This document shows, in pieces, positions 38,701 through 46,631 of a stretch of 64,000 bases of DNA. How positions within the stretch are numbered: the first letter of the stretch is position 1; every line of letters begins with the position of its first letter. The notes below the pieces were generated by a model. The model was not told the DNA's origin and searched no databases. It worked only from the letters and a program-made list of their open reading frames with translations. The stretch lies in assembly GCF_030693625.1 (NCBI RefSeq), contig NZ_JAUYAF010000020.1:39094-103093 (forward strand). Direction: 5' to 3'. The DNA comes from Phenylobacterium sp. (GTDB lineage Bacteria; Pseudomonadota; Alphaproteobacteria; Caulobacterales; Caulobacteraceae). A program made the translations under genes and the position numbers.

Positions 38701-40843
38701 TGCCGCCTGAGTCACCCTGGTCGACCTTGACCCCCAGATAGAGGGCCTTGGTGCGGACCTTGAGGTTCAGGCCCTCGCGCACCGGCCGGCCGCCGGGCTC
38801 GAAGACGCTGGCGGTCATGACGGCCGACAGGGGCTGGGGGGTGTCGCCGGCCTCGGCGGCCGACAGCTTCAGGGTGGCCCGGCCCTCGCCGTCGGTGACG
38901 GTCTGGCCGAGGGCGAGATACTTCTCCTCGAAGGGGCTGACCTGGTCGCCCCACTGATAGCCCTCGAACTGCGGGAAGGGATCGGCGTCGACCTTCAGCC
39001 GCGCCTCGCCCTGCACCTGCAGGCCGGCGCCGGCAGCGCCGTAGAGGAAGCGGGCGTTGATATCGACATTGCGGATCTCCGCTGCCTTCAGCGGAACGGA
39101 TTCCTGGCCGACCGTGGTCACCGCCAGCCGCTGCGGGGCGAAGTCCTCGACCGAGAAGCTCAGGGTCCCGGCGGGCTGCTCCAGGCCGTCGATCTCGACC
39201 TTGGCGGTCCAGCGGCCGCGGGGCGCGCTCTTGGGCAGGACGACATCGGCGCCGACGGACCCCGCCGGGGCGCGGTCGAAGGCGTAGCGCTTGAACTCCA
39301 CGCCGGACGGACGGCGCACGACGATGGCGCCCTTGCGATCCTTCACCGCCTTGACCTCACGGTCGCGCAGCAGGGCGTTCAGGTGCACCGTCTCGCCGGG
39401 GCGATAGATGCCGCGATCGCCATAGATGTAGGCGTCGACGGCGGTGGAGACCGAACGACCGGCCACGCCGCCGTCCGGGCTTTCGGTGGTGCGGCCGCCG
39501 ATGCCCTGTTTCGACAGGTCGACAGGGGCGCGGTCGAGGTCGAGCACGGCGAGGTCGCCGGCCGGTCCGTAGGCCATCACCATCTTGGCGTCGGCGGGGC
39601 CTTCGCCCTCCAGCAGGGCGTGGTCGAAGCGCGCGCGGCCCGAGGCGTCGGCGTTGGCCACGGCCAGGTCCTCCCCGTTGCGGGCCACCAGGGTGACCTT
39701 CACGCCCGGCAGGGTCTTGGCGGTCTTCAGCGAGCGGACCACGACATCGAGGGCTTCGGAGCCGTCATAGGCCGACAGCGCCATGTCGGTGAACATCACC
39801 CAGCGCCTGGCCTGGGCCGGCGGATTGGGGTCGAGGGTCTCGCCGTCGTCGCCCTTGATCGCCCGGCCGCCGGACGCGTCGCGCGCCTTGATGACGTAGC
39901 CGCCCGGCTTCATTTCCTTGAGCACGGCGCCCAGGGGGAAGACGGTGGTGGTGCGGTCGCCGACGTTCTGGGCGTTCACCGCCACCTCGCCCTTCCAGAC
40001 GATCCGGCCCTCGTCGTCGGGGCTGTCGGAGCCGTAGTCGTCGGAATACTGGCCCTCGGGCGTGGGATCGGGCGCGCTGATCGACTTGCGGACCAGGTTG
40101 CGGTCCACCACGCGCCAGACCTCCACATAGAGGCGTGACACGTTCACGGTCTCGATACCGACGCCGTCGGCGTCCTCGCGCGGCAGGATCACGCCCTCGC
40201 CGGCGAAGCCGACATAGGGGGGCTTTTCGCCGAAGGTGAAGTCGACGTCGGCGTTTGCGGCGAGGAGTTCGCCGCCCCGGGCGGGCAGGCCCTTCAGCAG
40301 GGTCACGCGGCGGTCGGTGAAGCCGACGCCCGCGACGCAAAGCTCCGAGCCCTTCACCGAGACGGCGGGACTGCCCCCCATGTCCGGCGCCACCAGGACA
40401 TAGTCAGCATAGGACTTGGCGGGATCGAGCGGACGGGTCAGCTCGACGCAGGCCAGGGGCTCAGGCTTGGAGGTGTCGATGCGCGAGCGCCAGACGGCGA
40501 AGCCTTCGGGCTTGGGGACGCCACGGCGGGGCGCGTTGGCGTTGCGGGGCTTGCCGAACAAGGACCAGCCTTGGGCGCCTGGCTCCAGCTTGGCGGCGGG
40601 GCCGGACTTGCCGGCGCCGAACAGGGACATGCCGTCCACGCCCTTGGCGGCGATGAAGCCGCCGCCGAAGGCCACCACCAGCAGGCCGGCGGCCAGCAGG
40701 CCCGGCACACGGCTGGAACGCGCGCGATCGGTCCACCCCCGCAGGCGGCCACGGAACGTCGAGGCGGGGCGTTGCGGGGCGGCATCGGGCCGGGGCATGG
40801 GCTCAGGCGCGCCCTCGGTCGGCGTCTCGTCGCTCGGAGCCAT
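35723..40843 (-). CDS. Alpha-2-macroglobulin family protein (YfhM-like)
   Basis: 1706 aa from ATG at 40843 (GGGGAGGGGG upstream). Cytoplasmic Pro-rich start, one membrane anchor (VPGLLAAGLLVVAFGGGFIAA near residue 45), MG domains, the A2M segment (TVALWSGVVETGLDGKAVIKF), and the thioester motif PYGCTEQTISAAYPLL followed by an alpha/alpha toroid. No lipobox is seen, so it is anchored by a helix. Family role: periplasmic protease trap working with PBP1C in envelope repair. pbpC follows on the same strand. Confidence 0.9.
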   Translation of the reverse strand: MAPSDETPTEGAPEPMPRPDAAPQRPASTFRGRLRGWTDRARSSRVPGLLAAGLLVVAFGGGFIAAKGVDGMSLFGAGKSGPAAKLEPGAQGWSLFGKPRNANAPRRGVPKPEGFAVWRSRIDTSKPEPLACVELTRPLDPAKSYADYVLVAPDMGGSPAVSVKGSELCVAGVGFTDRRVTLLKGLPARGGELLAANADVDFTFGEKPPYVGFAGEGVILPREDADGVGIETVNVSRLYVEVWRVVDRNLVRKSISAPDPTPEGQYSDDYGSDSPDDEGRIVWKGEVAVNAQNVGDRTTTVFPLGAVLKEMKPGGYVIKARDASGGRAIKGDDGETLDPNPPAQARRWVMFTDMALSAYDGSEALDVVVRSLKTAKTLPGVKVTLVARNGEDLAVANADASGRARFDHALLEGEGPADAKMVMAYGPAGDLAVLDLDRAPVDLSKQGIGGRTTESPDGGVAGRSVSTAVDAYIYGDRGIYRPGETVHLNALLRDREVKAVKDRKGAIVVRRPSGVEFKRYAFDRAPAGSVGADVVLPKSAPRGRWTAKVEIDGLEQPAGTLSFSVEDFAPQRLAVTTVGQESVPLKAAEIRNVDINARFLYGAAGAGLQVQGEARLKVDADPFPQFEGYQWGDQVSPFEEKYLALGQTVTDGEGRATLKLSAAEAGDTPQPLSAVMTASVFEPGGRPVREGLNLKVRTKALYLGVKVDQGDSGGSGDPTIALNVIAADAMGKRTSANGVAYSLIAENWDYDWYQQDGRWQWRRTSRDVVVQKGALNVGAGAPARIARRLGWGDYRLELTGPGGAKSVIRFASGWGAPAKDVEAPDFVRVSAGAQAYAQGDTVEITLKPPYAGEAQIAVATDRLIDFKTVTVGKEGATVRLKTNGAWGGGAYVLVSVVQPRDPVAAPKPRRALGLVYVPLDPKSRKLSVELNTPAKVDSKALLSVPITIKGAGLGGRAHVTLAAVDEGILRLTKFDSPDPVKWYFGKKALTLGYRDDYGRMLDPNLGAPANVSFGGDEIGGEGLTVTPIKTVALWSGVVETGLDGKAVIKFPAPDFNGELRLMAVAWTDTAVGSASRPLTVREPVVTELSLPRFLAPGDKAFATLELHNLEGRVGAYVAQLTSSGGILAPFKKAYQLALNQRVAERIAFDAPTRAGIGKVGFTVSGPGFTTTRDYPIQTRLGWSPVTRTTIELQRPGTSYTPTADLLSGLAAGDATMQVSYSPFRGFDPGPIAVALSRYPYGCTEQTISAAYPLLYAQEVSSDPKVKRSSAALAGAVGRLLDRQTLDGAFGLWRVGDGEADAWLGAYATDFLIEAQRAGVPVPQQAVDRALSAMRQISQPTGWVPISYRTEYPEWWAGSPDASKKATASMRSRASAYALYVLAKGGRGDLGRLRWWHDVQMRSESSPLAKAQVGAGLALMGDHARARSALRQAIRSLGYREESDWYQSPLRDLAAVIALAYEAGESGMARGLQGRLENAVKDPDSLNTQEQARLLQAAHFMLKAAGPMKVTAAGATPLSPAGGAPRWAVGKLSAASFTNGGNALWRTVTVTGTPIAAPPASESGITLSKRLVGFTGGAVDPRGLRQGDRVIVVVSGRSSQARSMALVIDDPLPAGFEIETVLGPDDAQNGPFRFLGTLTGADVQESRDDRYVAATDLAGKASFSFAYVARAVTAGDFLLPGAQAHDMYRPALNARTAADRTTITPGP

Positions 40844-41006
40844 CGCCCCCTCCCCGGATGACCACTGTCGTGGCCAGAGGGGAGGGCAAAGCTTAGCCAA
40901 GGTCAATTGGCGTGCCCTGTCGGGGAGGATTTGCGGGCTGATTTTACGGCGCGGAACCGTTGTGTCCCGCTGTTGCGTCTGCGGCCGCCCGACTGGACAC
41001 GAAGAT

Positions 41007-41046
41007 GTTGCGCGCCGCACTGCATGAAGCGCGCAACCGCTTGACA
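41007..41046. promoter_or_regulatory. Inverted repeat and TTGACA box upstream of a small gene
   Basis: Perfect 9-bp inverted repeat GTTGCGCGC / GCGCGCAAC (41007-41015 and 41029-41037) followed at 41041 by TTGACA. It lies in the 265-bp gap between the alpha-2-macroglobulin start and the small gene at 41109; I see no other feature in this gap. Confidence 0.35.
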
Positions 41047-41108
41047 CAAAGGTGCGTTGGAGTCGTCATCAAGCATTCTTGCTGCAACGCAACAACGCGA
41101 GGCCGCCC

Positions 41109-41282
41109 ATGACAGACCAACCGTTCGCCTACTCGCTGGCCCATGCCGAGCTTGGCTGGTCGTGGTCGGTCTATGACTTGGACGGCGAGACCGTCGCCAC
41201 CGGTCTGGATCGCAGTCAGTCGGGCGCCCAGGCCGCGGTGGAGGACACCATCCGCCGCGCCGCCTCTGAGATGCGCGCCTAG
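41109..41282 (+). CDS. Small conserved-looking protein, unknown function
   Basis: 57 aa: MTDQPFAYSLAHAELGWSWSVYDLDGETVATG..., RSQSGAQAAVEDTIRRAASEMRA. Looks like a beta-hairpin plus helix, soluble; no family recognised. GAGG at 41098-41102 supports the ATG. Followed after 88 bp by the M2 peptidase. Confidence 0.6.
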   Translation: MTDQPFAYSLAHAELGWSWSVYDLDGETVATGLDRSQSGAQAAVEDTIRRAASEMRA

Positions 41283-41370
41283 CGCTTGACCGCCGACGCG
41301 CCTGGACGTCCCATCGCGGTCATGGCGGCGCAGACGCGCCGCGACCCTGACGCGCAAGGACATCCCTCGC

Positions 41371-43170
41371 ATGCGATCCCAACTTCTGGCCGCCACCGCG
41401 GTCGCCCTGCTGGCCTTCGGGCCGGCCGCCGCCCAAGGCGCAAAGCCCACCCCGGCGGAAGCCAAGGCCTTCGCCGACAAGGCTGAGGCCGATCTCGCCG
41501 CCTTCAGCGAATACGCCGCCCGCTCTTCCTGGGTCCGCGCCACCTACATCACCGAGGACACTCAGTGGCTCGAGGCCAAGGCCAGCGCCGAGCAGAATGT
41601 GCTGGCCACCGGCTACGCCAAGCAGGCGGCGAAGTATGACGGGGTCGCTGTCGACCCGGTGACCGCCCGCAAGCTGAAGCTGCTGAAGCTGTTCCTCACC
41701 TCGCCGGCGCCCGACCGGCCCGGCGCGGCGGCCGAACTCGCCGGCCTGCAGTCCAGGCTCGACTCCACCTATTCCACCGGCAAGTTCCAGCACAAGGGCA
41801 AGGCCCTGACCCTGAATGACGCCGAGGACATCCTGGCCAACAGCCGCGACCCCGCCGAGCTGAAGGCGGTCTGGGAGGGCTGGCACACCGTTTCCCCGCC
41901 GATGAAGGCCGACTACGCCAGGGCGGCCGCCCTGACCAACGAGGGCGCCAAGGGCCTGGGCTTCGCCGACACCGGGGCGCTGTGGCGCTCCAACTACGAC
42001 ATGGACCCTGACGCCTTCGCCGCCGAGACCGACCGGCTGTGGACCCAGGTGGAGCCCTTCTACCGGAACCTGCACTGCTATGTGCGGGCCCGGCTGAACG
42101 ACAAGTACGGCGATGCGGTCCAGCCGCGCACCGGCCCGATCCGCGCTGACTTGACCGGCAACATGTGGGCCCAGACCTGGGGCAACATCTATGACGTGGT
42201 GGCGCCCAAGACCGCGGCCTCCAGCTATGATCTGGACAAGCTCCTGGTGGCTCACGGCTATACGCCCGTGAAGATGACCCAGACCGGGGAAGCCTTCTAT
42301 TCGTCCCTGGGCTTCGCGCCCCTGCCCAAGACCTTCTGGGAACGCTCGATGCTGGAGCGGCCGCGGGACCGCGAGGTCACCTGCCACGCGTCGGCCTGGA
42401 ACGTGAACGACCGCGACGACATCCGCATCAAGGCCTGTTTCAAGGTCAACGCCGACGACTTCTACACCGTCCATCACGAGCTGGGTCACAACTACTACCA
42501 GCGCGCCTATTCGGCTCAGCCCTATCTCTTCAAGGGCTCGGCCAATGACGGCTTCCACGAGGCGGTCGGGGACCTGGCCGGCATGTCGGCCCTCACCCCC
42601 ACCTACCTCAATCAGATCGGCCTGCTGGAAAAGGTCCCAGGCGCGGAGGAGGACATCCCCTATCTGCTGAAGATGGCGCTCGACAAGATCGCCTTCCTGC
42701 CCTTCGGCCTGATGATCGACAAGTGGCGCTGGCAGGTGTTCTCCGGCCAGGTGGACGAGGCGCACTACAATGAGGCCTGGTGGAAACTGCGGGGCCAGTA
42801 TCAGGGCCTGGCCCCGCCCGGTCCGCGTCCCGCCGACGCCTTTGATCCGGCCGCCAAGTACCACATCGCCGCCAGCGTGCCCTACATGCGCTACTTCCTG
42901 GCCTTCAACTACGAGTTCCAGTTCCAGCGCGCGGCCTGCAAGCAGATGGGCTGGAAGGGGCCGCTGCACCGCTGCTCCCTCTATGGCCGCAAGGATGTGG
43001 GCGAGAAGCTGAACGCCATGCTGGAGCTCGGAAACTCCCAGCCGTGGCAGGAGACCCTCAAGGTCTATTCGGGCGAGACGCATACCGACGGCAGCGCCAT
43101 CACCGAGTATTTCAAGCCTCTGAACGGCTGGTTGACCCAGCAGAACAAGGGCGAGCGCTGCGGCTGGTGA
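41371..43170 (+). CDS. M2 family peptidyl-dipeptidase (ACE-like)
   Basis: 599 aa with signal peptide (LLAATAVALLAFGPAAAQG). Zinc motif HHELGHNYY (HExxH, His near residue 369) and downstream NDGFHEAVGDLAG supplying the third ligand Glu; TYITEDTQWLEAKA at the start is typical of the angiotensin-converting-enzyme family. Exported metallopeptidase releasing C-terminal dipeptides. M2 enzymes occur in only some bacteria, including Caulobacterales and Xanthomonadales. Confidence 0.9.
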   Translation: MRSQLLAATAVALLAFGPAAAQGAKPTPAEAKAFADKAEADLAAFSEYAARSSWVRATYITEDTQWLEAKASAEQNVLATGYAKQAAKYDGVAVDPVTARKLKLLKLFLTSPAPDRPGAAAELAGLQSRLDSTYSTGKFQHKGKALTLNDAEDILANSRDPAELKAVWEGWHTVSPPMKADYARAAALTNEGAKGLGFADTGALWRSNYDMDPDAFAAETDRLWTQVEPFYRNLHCYVRARLNDKYGDAVQPRTGPIRADLTGNMWAQTWGNIYDVVAPKTAASSYDLDKLLVAHGYTPVKMTQTGEAFYSSLGFAPLPKTFWERSMLERPRDREVTCHASAWNVNDRDDIRIKACFKVNADDFYTVHHELGHNYYQRAYSAQPYLFKGSANDGFHEAVGDLAGMSALTPTYLNQIGLLEKVPGAEEDIPYLLKMALDKIAFLPFGLMIDKWRWQVFSGQVDEAHYNEAWWKLRGQYQGLAPPGPRPADAFDPAAKYHIAASVPYMRYFLAFNYEFQFQRAACKQMGWKGPLHRCSLYGRKDVGEKLNAMLELGNSQPWQETLKVYSGETHTDGSAITEYFKPLNGWLTQQNKGERCGW

Positions 43171-43280
43171 GCGGGGCGCCTCGGGGATTTCCTTGCGGCG
43201 CCGTTTACCCTGTGGGGCGCCTCTTTCGTTTACGCTGATCTGCGAAACTTCCCCGATATTCCTGAGATCGGGAGCGTGGC

Positions 43281-44927
43281 GTGCGCGCGAAACTGGACCA
43301 AGACAAGGCTCGGGCGATGGACTGGCGGGTGCGGCTGCTGCGCCGCTGCGTGGCCGGCGCCCGGGACGAGAACGGCGCCGCGGCGGTGTTCTTCGCGGTC
43401 TCCCTGATCCTGCTCGCCCCGTTGATGCTGGGCATGTTCGACATCTACCTGGCCTCGACCCAGCGCAACAACCTGCAGGACGCCCTGGACGCCGCGGCCC
43501 TCTTCGCCGCGCGCTCCACCGGCACGACCAGCGGCGCGGTGGACGCGGTGGGCGACGCCGCCCTCACCGCCAACCTGGTCCTGCCGGCCGGCGCCACCCT
43601 GGTGGCCTCGAACTTCACCCTCGTCGGCGACAAGGTGGTGGGTTACGCCGAGGTGACGCCCCCGGCCCTGGCGCCCGGCGTCTGGAACCACACCAACGTC
43701 AAGGCCAACGCCGAGGTCGTGCGCTCCCTCGACCGGCTCGAGATCGCCCTGGTGCTCGACAACACCGGCTCCATGCAGGGCACGAAGCTCGCCACCCTCA
43801 AGGACGCCGCGGCGGCCCTGGTGGACAAGTTGGTGGAGGCCTCGGCGCGCAGCGTTCAGACCGACCCCCTGAAGATCGCCCTGGTGCCGTTCTCCACCAC
43901 GGTCCGCGTGCAGGGGACCACGGCGCTGACCAGCTACAACCCCACGAACCGCACCGGGCCGGGCATTCCCACCTGGATCGACCCGCTGGCCTCCGCGCAC
44001 TGGTCGGGGTCCACCAATAACGACATCTTCGAGGTGAGCTCTGGCTCCACCACCAAGACCGACCGCTTCACGATGATGAAGAACATTGGTCAGTCCTGGG
44101 GCGGCTGCGTCGAGCAGCGCCGCCAGCCCTATGACATCCGGGAGGACGCGGCGAGTTCGGCGACCCCGGCCTCGATGTTCATTCCATATTTCTGGCCCGA
44201 CGAGCCCGACAGCAATCACTACAACAACTACATGAACGATGGCGGCGCCTCAGGCCTGACCGCCCGGCAGAAGCAGCGCCGGACAGCCAAGTACGCCGGC
44301 GGCAGCATGGCGCGCTCGGGGGCCTTCAGCCTCGATGGCTCGGCCTACGGCGCCTATTCCCTGGGCCCCAACGCCGGCTGCACCCTGCAGCCCGTCATCC
44401 CCCTGACCACCAGCAGCGCCTCCATCAAGACCGGCATCACCAATATGACCGCGGTGGGGGAAACCAACATTCCCCTGGGCCTGGTCTGGGGCTGGCATGC
44501 GGTGGCGCCTTCCGGACCGCTTACCGGCGGCTCGCCCTACGGCACCGCCCACGTCCGCAAGATCATCATCCTGATGACCGACGGCAATAACACCATGAAC
44601 AATCCCTCCAGGAGCGGGGAATCGAACGGCTCGTTCTATGGCGGCCTGGGCTACATCTGGCAGAACATGCTGGGCACCACCTCGTCGGACGGTAACGTGC
44701 GCGCCAACGCCATCGACACCCGGCTGGCGCTGCTTTGTTCAGCCGTGAAGGCCAAGGACATCGTGGTCTATACGGTGCGGGTGGAGGTCAATAGCGGCTC
44801 CTCGTCCCTGTTGCAGAACTGCGCCTCGACGCCGGACAAGTTCTACGACGTGCAGGATGTCGACGATCTGCAGGCCGCCTTCGACGCCATCGCAGGCTCC
44901 ATCGACAACTTGAGGCTGGCGAAATAG
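43281..44927 (+). CDS. TadG-like pilus assembly protein with vWA domain
   Basis: 548 aa from GTG at 43281 (GGGAG at 43271-43275). N-terminal DENGAAAVFFAVSLILLAPLMLGMFDIYLASTQRNNLQDALDAAALFAAR is the Flp/Tad-type TadE/TadG membrane segment; then a vWA fold with MIDAS VLDNTGSMQGTK, GETNIPLGLVWGWH and IILMTDGNNT, interrupted by a long Tyr/Asn-rich insertion (residues 230-360). Likely surface or periplasm exposed. No other Tad genes are nearby. Confidence 0.83.
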   Translation: MRAKLDQDKARAMDWRVRLLRRCVAGARDENGAAAVFFAVSLILLAPLMLGMFDIYLASTQRNNLQDALDAAALFAARSTGTTSGAVDAVGDAALTANLVLPAGATLVASNFTLVGDKVVGYAEVTPPALAPGVWNHTNVKANAEVVRSLDRLEIALVLDNTGSMQGTKLATLKDAAAALVDKLVEASARSVQTDPLKIALVPFSTTVRVQGTTALTSYNPTNRTGPGIPTWIDPLASAHWSGSTNNDIFEVSSGSTTKTDRFTMMKNIGQSWGGCVEQRRQPYDIREDAASSATPASMFIPYFWPDEPDSNHYNNYMNDGGASGLTARQKQRRTAKYAGGSMARSGAFSLDGSAYGAYSLGPNAGCTLQPVIPLTTSSASIKTGITNMTAVGETNIPLGLVWGWHAVAPSGPLTGGSPYGTAHVRKIIILMTDGNNTMNNPSRSGESNGSFYGGLGYIWQNMLGTTSSDGNVRANAIDTRLALLCSAVKAKDIVVYTVRVEVNSGSSSLLQNCASTPDKFYDVQDVDDLQAAFDAIAGSIDNLRLAK

Positions 44928-45036
44928 CCGCGCCGGCCCCGGTGATCGCGTGGCGGCGCTTGAGAAGTCGACCCCGGGGGCCTATCTTGATCCTCGGCGG
45001 GTCTGCTGCGGATCTCGTCGAAGGCAACAAATCCCA

Positions 45037-45190
45037 GAGACCTTAATTCTCTCTACGGGAGCTGTCCCTGTCCGGGCTCGTGGGCCCGGGCATATGGCGC
45101 CCACCTGGTATACCAGGTCCGAGGGGGTTTTAACCGTCCTTCACGGCTCTCGCGGCGCCGCCACCCTTTCCCTCCCTCAGGGTGAGAGAC
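45037..45190 (+). ncRNA. ssrS: Candidate 6S RNA (ssrS)
   Basis: A 264-bp gap before fau contains an extended fold: closing stem CTCTC/GAGAG (45049-45053 with 45184-45188) and GGGAG/CTCCC (45057-45061 with 45172-45176), hairpin CCGGGC/GCCCGG (45072-45089) and a perfect 16-bp palindrome ACCTGGTATACCAGGT (45103-45118). 6S RNA is classically encoded immediately upstream of the 5-formyltetrahydrofolate cyclo-ligase gene, as here. Ends are approximate; the identity rests mainly on synteny and the closing stem. Confidence 0.55.
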
Positions 45191-45191
45191 C

Positions 45192-45764
45192 TTGTCCCCG
45201 ACCTCCAAGACCGAGCAGCGGGCGCGCCTTCGCGTGCTGCGCAAGGCCCTGGCCATCGCGGCCCCCGATGCGGCCGAGCGGGCCGCGGCCCTGCTGCCCC
45301 TGGAACGGCTGCCGGCCTTCGCGGCCTTCGGCGGCTACCATGCCCTGGGATCGGAGCTTGACCCCAGCCCGCTGATCCGCAGGCTGGCGGCGACCGGCGC
45401 CATGCTGACCCTGCCCGTGGCCCTGTCGCGCGACGCGCCCCTGGTCTTTCGAGCCTGGGATTCCCGCGACACCCTGGTTCCCGACGCCGTCGGCGTGCCG
45501 GCGCCCCCGCCCTCCGCCCCTGGACTGCATCCGGACCTGGTGATCGCCCCCCTGCTGGCCTTCGACCGCCGGGGCGGCCGCCTGGGCCAGGGCGGAGGTC
45601 ATTATGATCGGACCCTGGAGAGCCTTCGCTCGAGCCGGCCGGTCTTTGTCCTGGGCCTGGCCTATGCCGGCCAGGAGGTCGAACCGATGGATCTTGACCC
45701 GCACGACCAGAGGCTGGACGCCATCCTCACGGAAACGGGCTATAGGGAAGTCCAGAACATCTAA
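45192..45764 (+). CDS. fau: 5-formyltetrahydrofolate cyclo-ligase
   Basis: 190 aa from TTG at 45192. YgfA/MTHFS fold: RLRVLRKAL, YHALGSELDPSPLIRRL, GxVPDAVGVPAP and the phosphate/ATP motif FDRRGGRLGQGGGHYDRTLE. Converts 5-formyl-THF to 5,10-methenyl-THF with ATP. The start codon lies directly after the presumed 6S RNA 3' end. The YmdB-type gene follows after 9 bp. Confidence 0.9.
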   Translation: MSPTSKTEQRARLRVLRKALAIAAPDAAERAAALLPLERLPAFAAFGGYHALGSELDPSPLIRRLAATGAMLTLPVALSRDAPLVFRAWDSRDTLVPDAVGVPAPPPSAPGLHPDLVIAPLLAFDRRGGRLGQGGGHYDRTLESLRSSRPVFVLGLAYAGQEVEPMDLDPHDQRLDAILTETGYREVQNI

Positions 45765-45773
45765 GGACTATCA

Positions 45774-46613
45774 ATGCGTTTTGCTTTCTTCGGGGATGTG
45801 GTGGGCCGAGCCGGCCGCGACGGGATCGCCGACTATCTGCCCGCCCTGCGCCGCAGGCTGGCCCTGGATTTCGTCATCATCAACGCCGAGAACGCCGCGG
45901 CGGGTTTCGGCATCACCGAGAACACCGCCCGCGAACTGTTCGACGCCGGGGCCGACTGCCTGACGCTCGGCAACCACTCCTTCGACCAGAAGGAGGCGCT
46001 CACCTATATCGTGCGCGAACCGCGCCTGATCCGGCCGGTGAACTATCCGTTGTTCGCCGACACGCCGGGCCGCGGCTCGCAGATGTTCGAGACCGACAAG
46101 GGCCAGCGCATCCTGGTGATCAATGTGCTGGGCCGCGTCCACATGGACAGCCTGGATGACCCCTTCGCCGCCGTGGACCGCGAGTTGGAGGCCTGCCCGT
46201 TGGGCATGGCCGTGGACGCCATCGTGGTGGACATGCACGCAGAGATCACCAGCGAGAAGATGGCCATGGGTCACTTCTGCGACGGCCGCGCCAGCCTGGT
46301 GGTGGGCACCCACACCCACGTCCCCACCGCCGACTGCCAGATCCTCAACGGTGGCACCGCCTACCAGACCGACGCCGGCGCCTGCGCCGACTATGACAGC
46401 GTGATCGGCAACCAGAAGGAAGAGCCCCTGCGGCGCTTCACCACCCGCATCTCGGGCGGCCGCTACAAGCCGGCCGAAGGTCCGGCCACGGTCTGCGGGG
46501 TCTATGTGGAGACCGACGACGCCACGGGCCTGGCCCGCCGGGTCGAGCCGATCCGCATCGGCGGGCGGCTGTCGGAAACCGTGCCCGTCCTGGACGCCGT
46601 GGCGGCGGAGTAG
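45774..46613 (+). CDS. YmdB family metallophosphoesterase (TIGR00282 type)
   Basis: 279 aa. FFGDVVGRAGRDGI, INAENAAAGFGI, LTLGNHSFDQKEAL, DMHAEITSEKMAMG, VVGTHTHVPTAD and TDAGACADYDSVIG match the YmdB group of di-iron phosphoesterases (2',3'-cAMP phosphodiesterase activity reported in Bacillus). Downstream of fau in what looks like one operon. Confidence 0.88.
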   Translation: MRFAFFGDVVGRAGRDGIADYLPALRRRLALDFVIINAENAAAGFGITENTARELFDAGADCLTLGNHSFDQKEALTYIVREPRLIRPVNYPLFADTPGRGSQMFETDKGQRILVINVLGRVHMDSLDDPFAAVDRELEACPLGMAVDAIVVDMHAEITSEKMAMGHFCDGRASLVVGTHTHVPTADCQILNGGTAYQTDAGACADYDSVIGNQKEEPLRRFTTRISGGRYKPAEGPATVCGVYVETDDATGLARRVEPIRIGGRLSETVPVLDAVAAE

Positions 46614-46631
46614 CCCGGCCGACGACCTGGT

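Noticed and set aside
40944-41046. EcfG-type promoter before the 41109 small gene (a GGAAC occurs near 40951).
   Set aside because: No CGTT or GTT lies at 16-18 nt from this GGAAC, so it does not match the consensus.
45103-45118. The 16-bp palindrome as an intrinsic terminator or operator.
   Set aside because: No T-tract follows, and it lies inside the larger fold attributed to 6S RNA.
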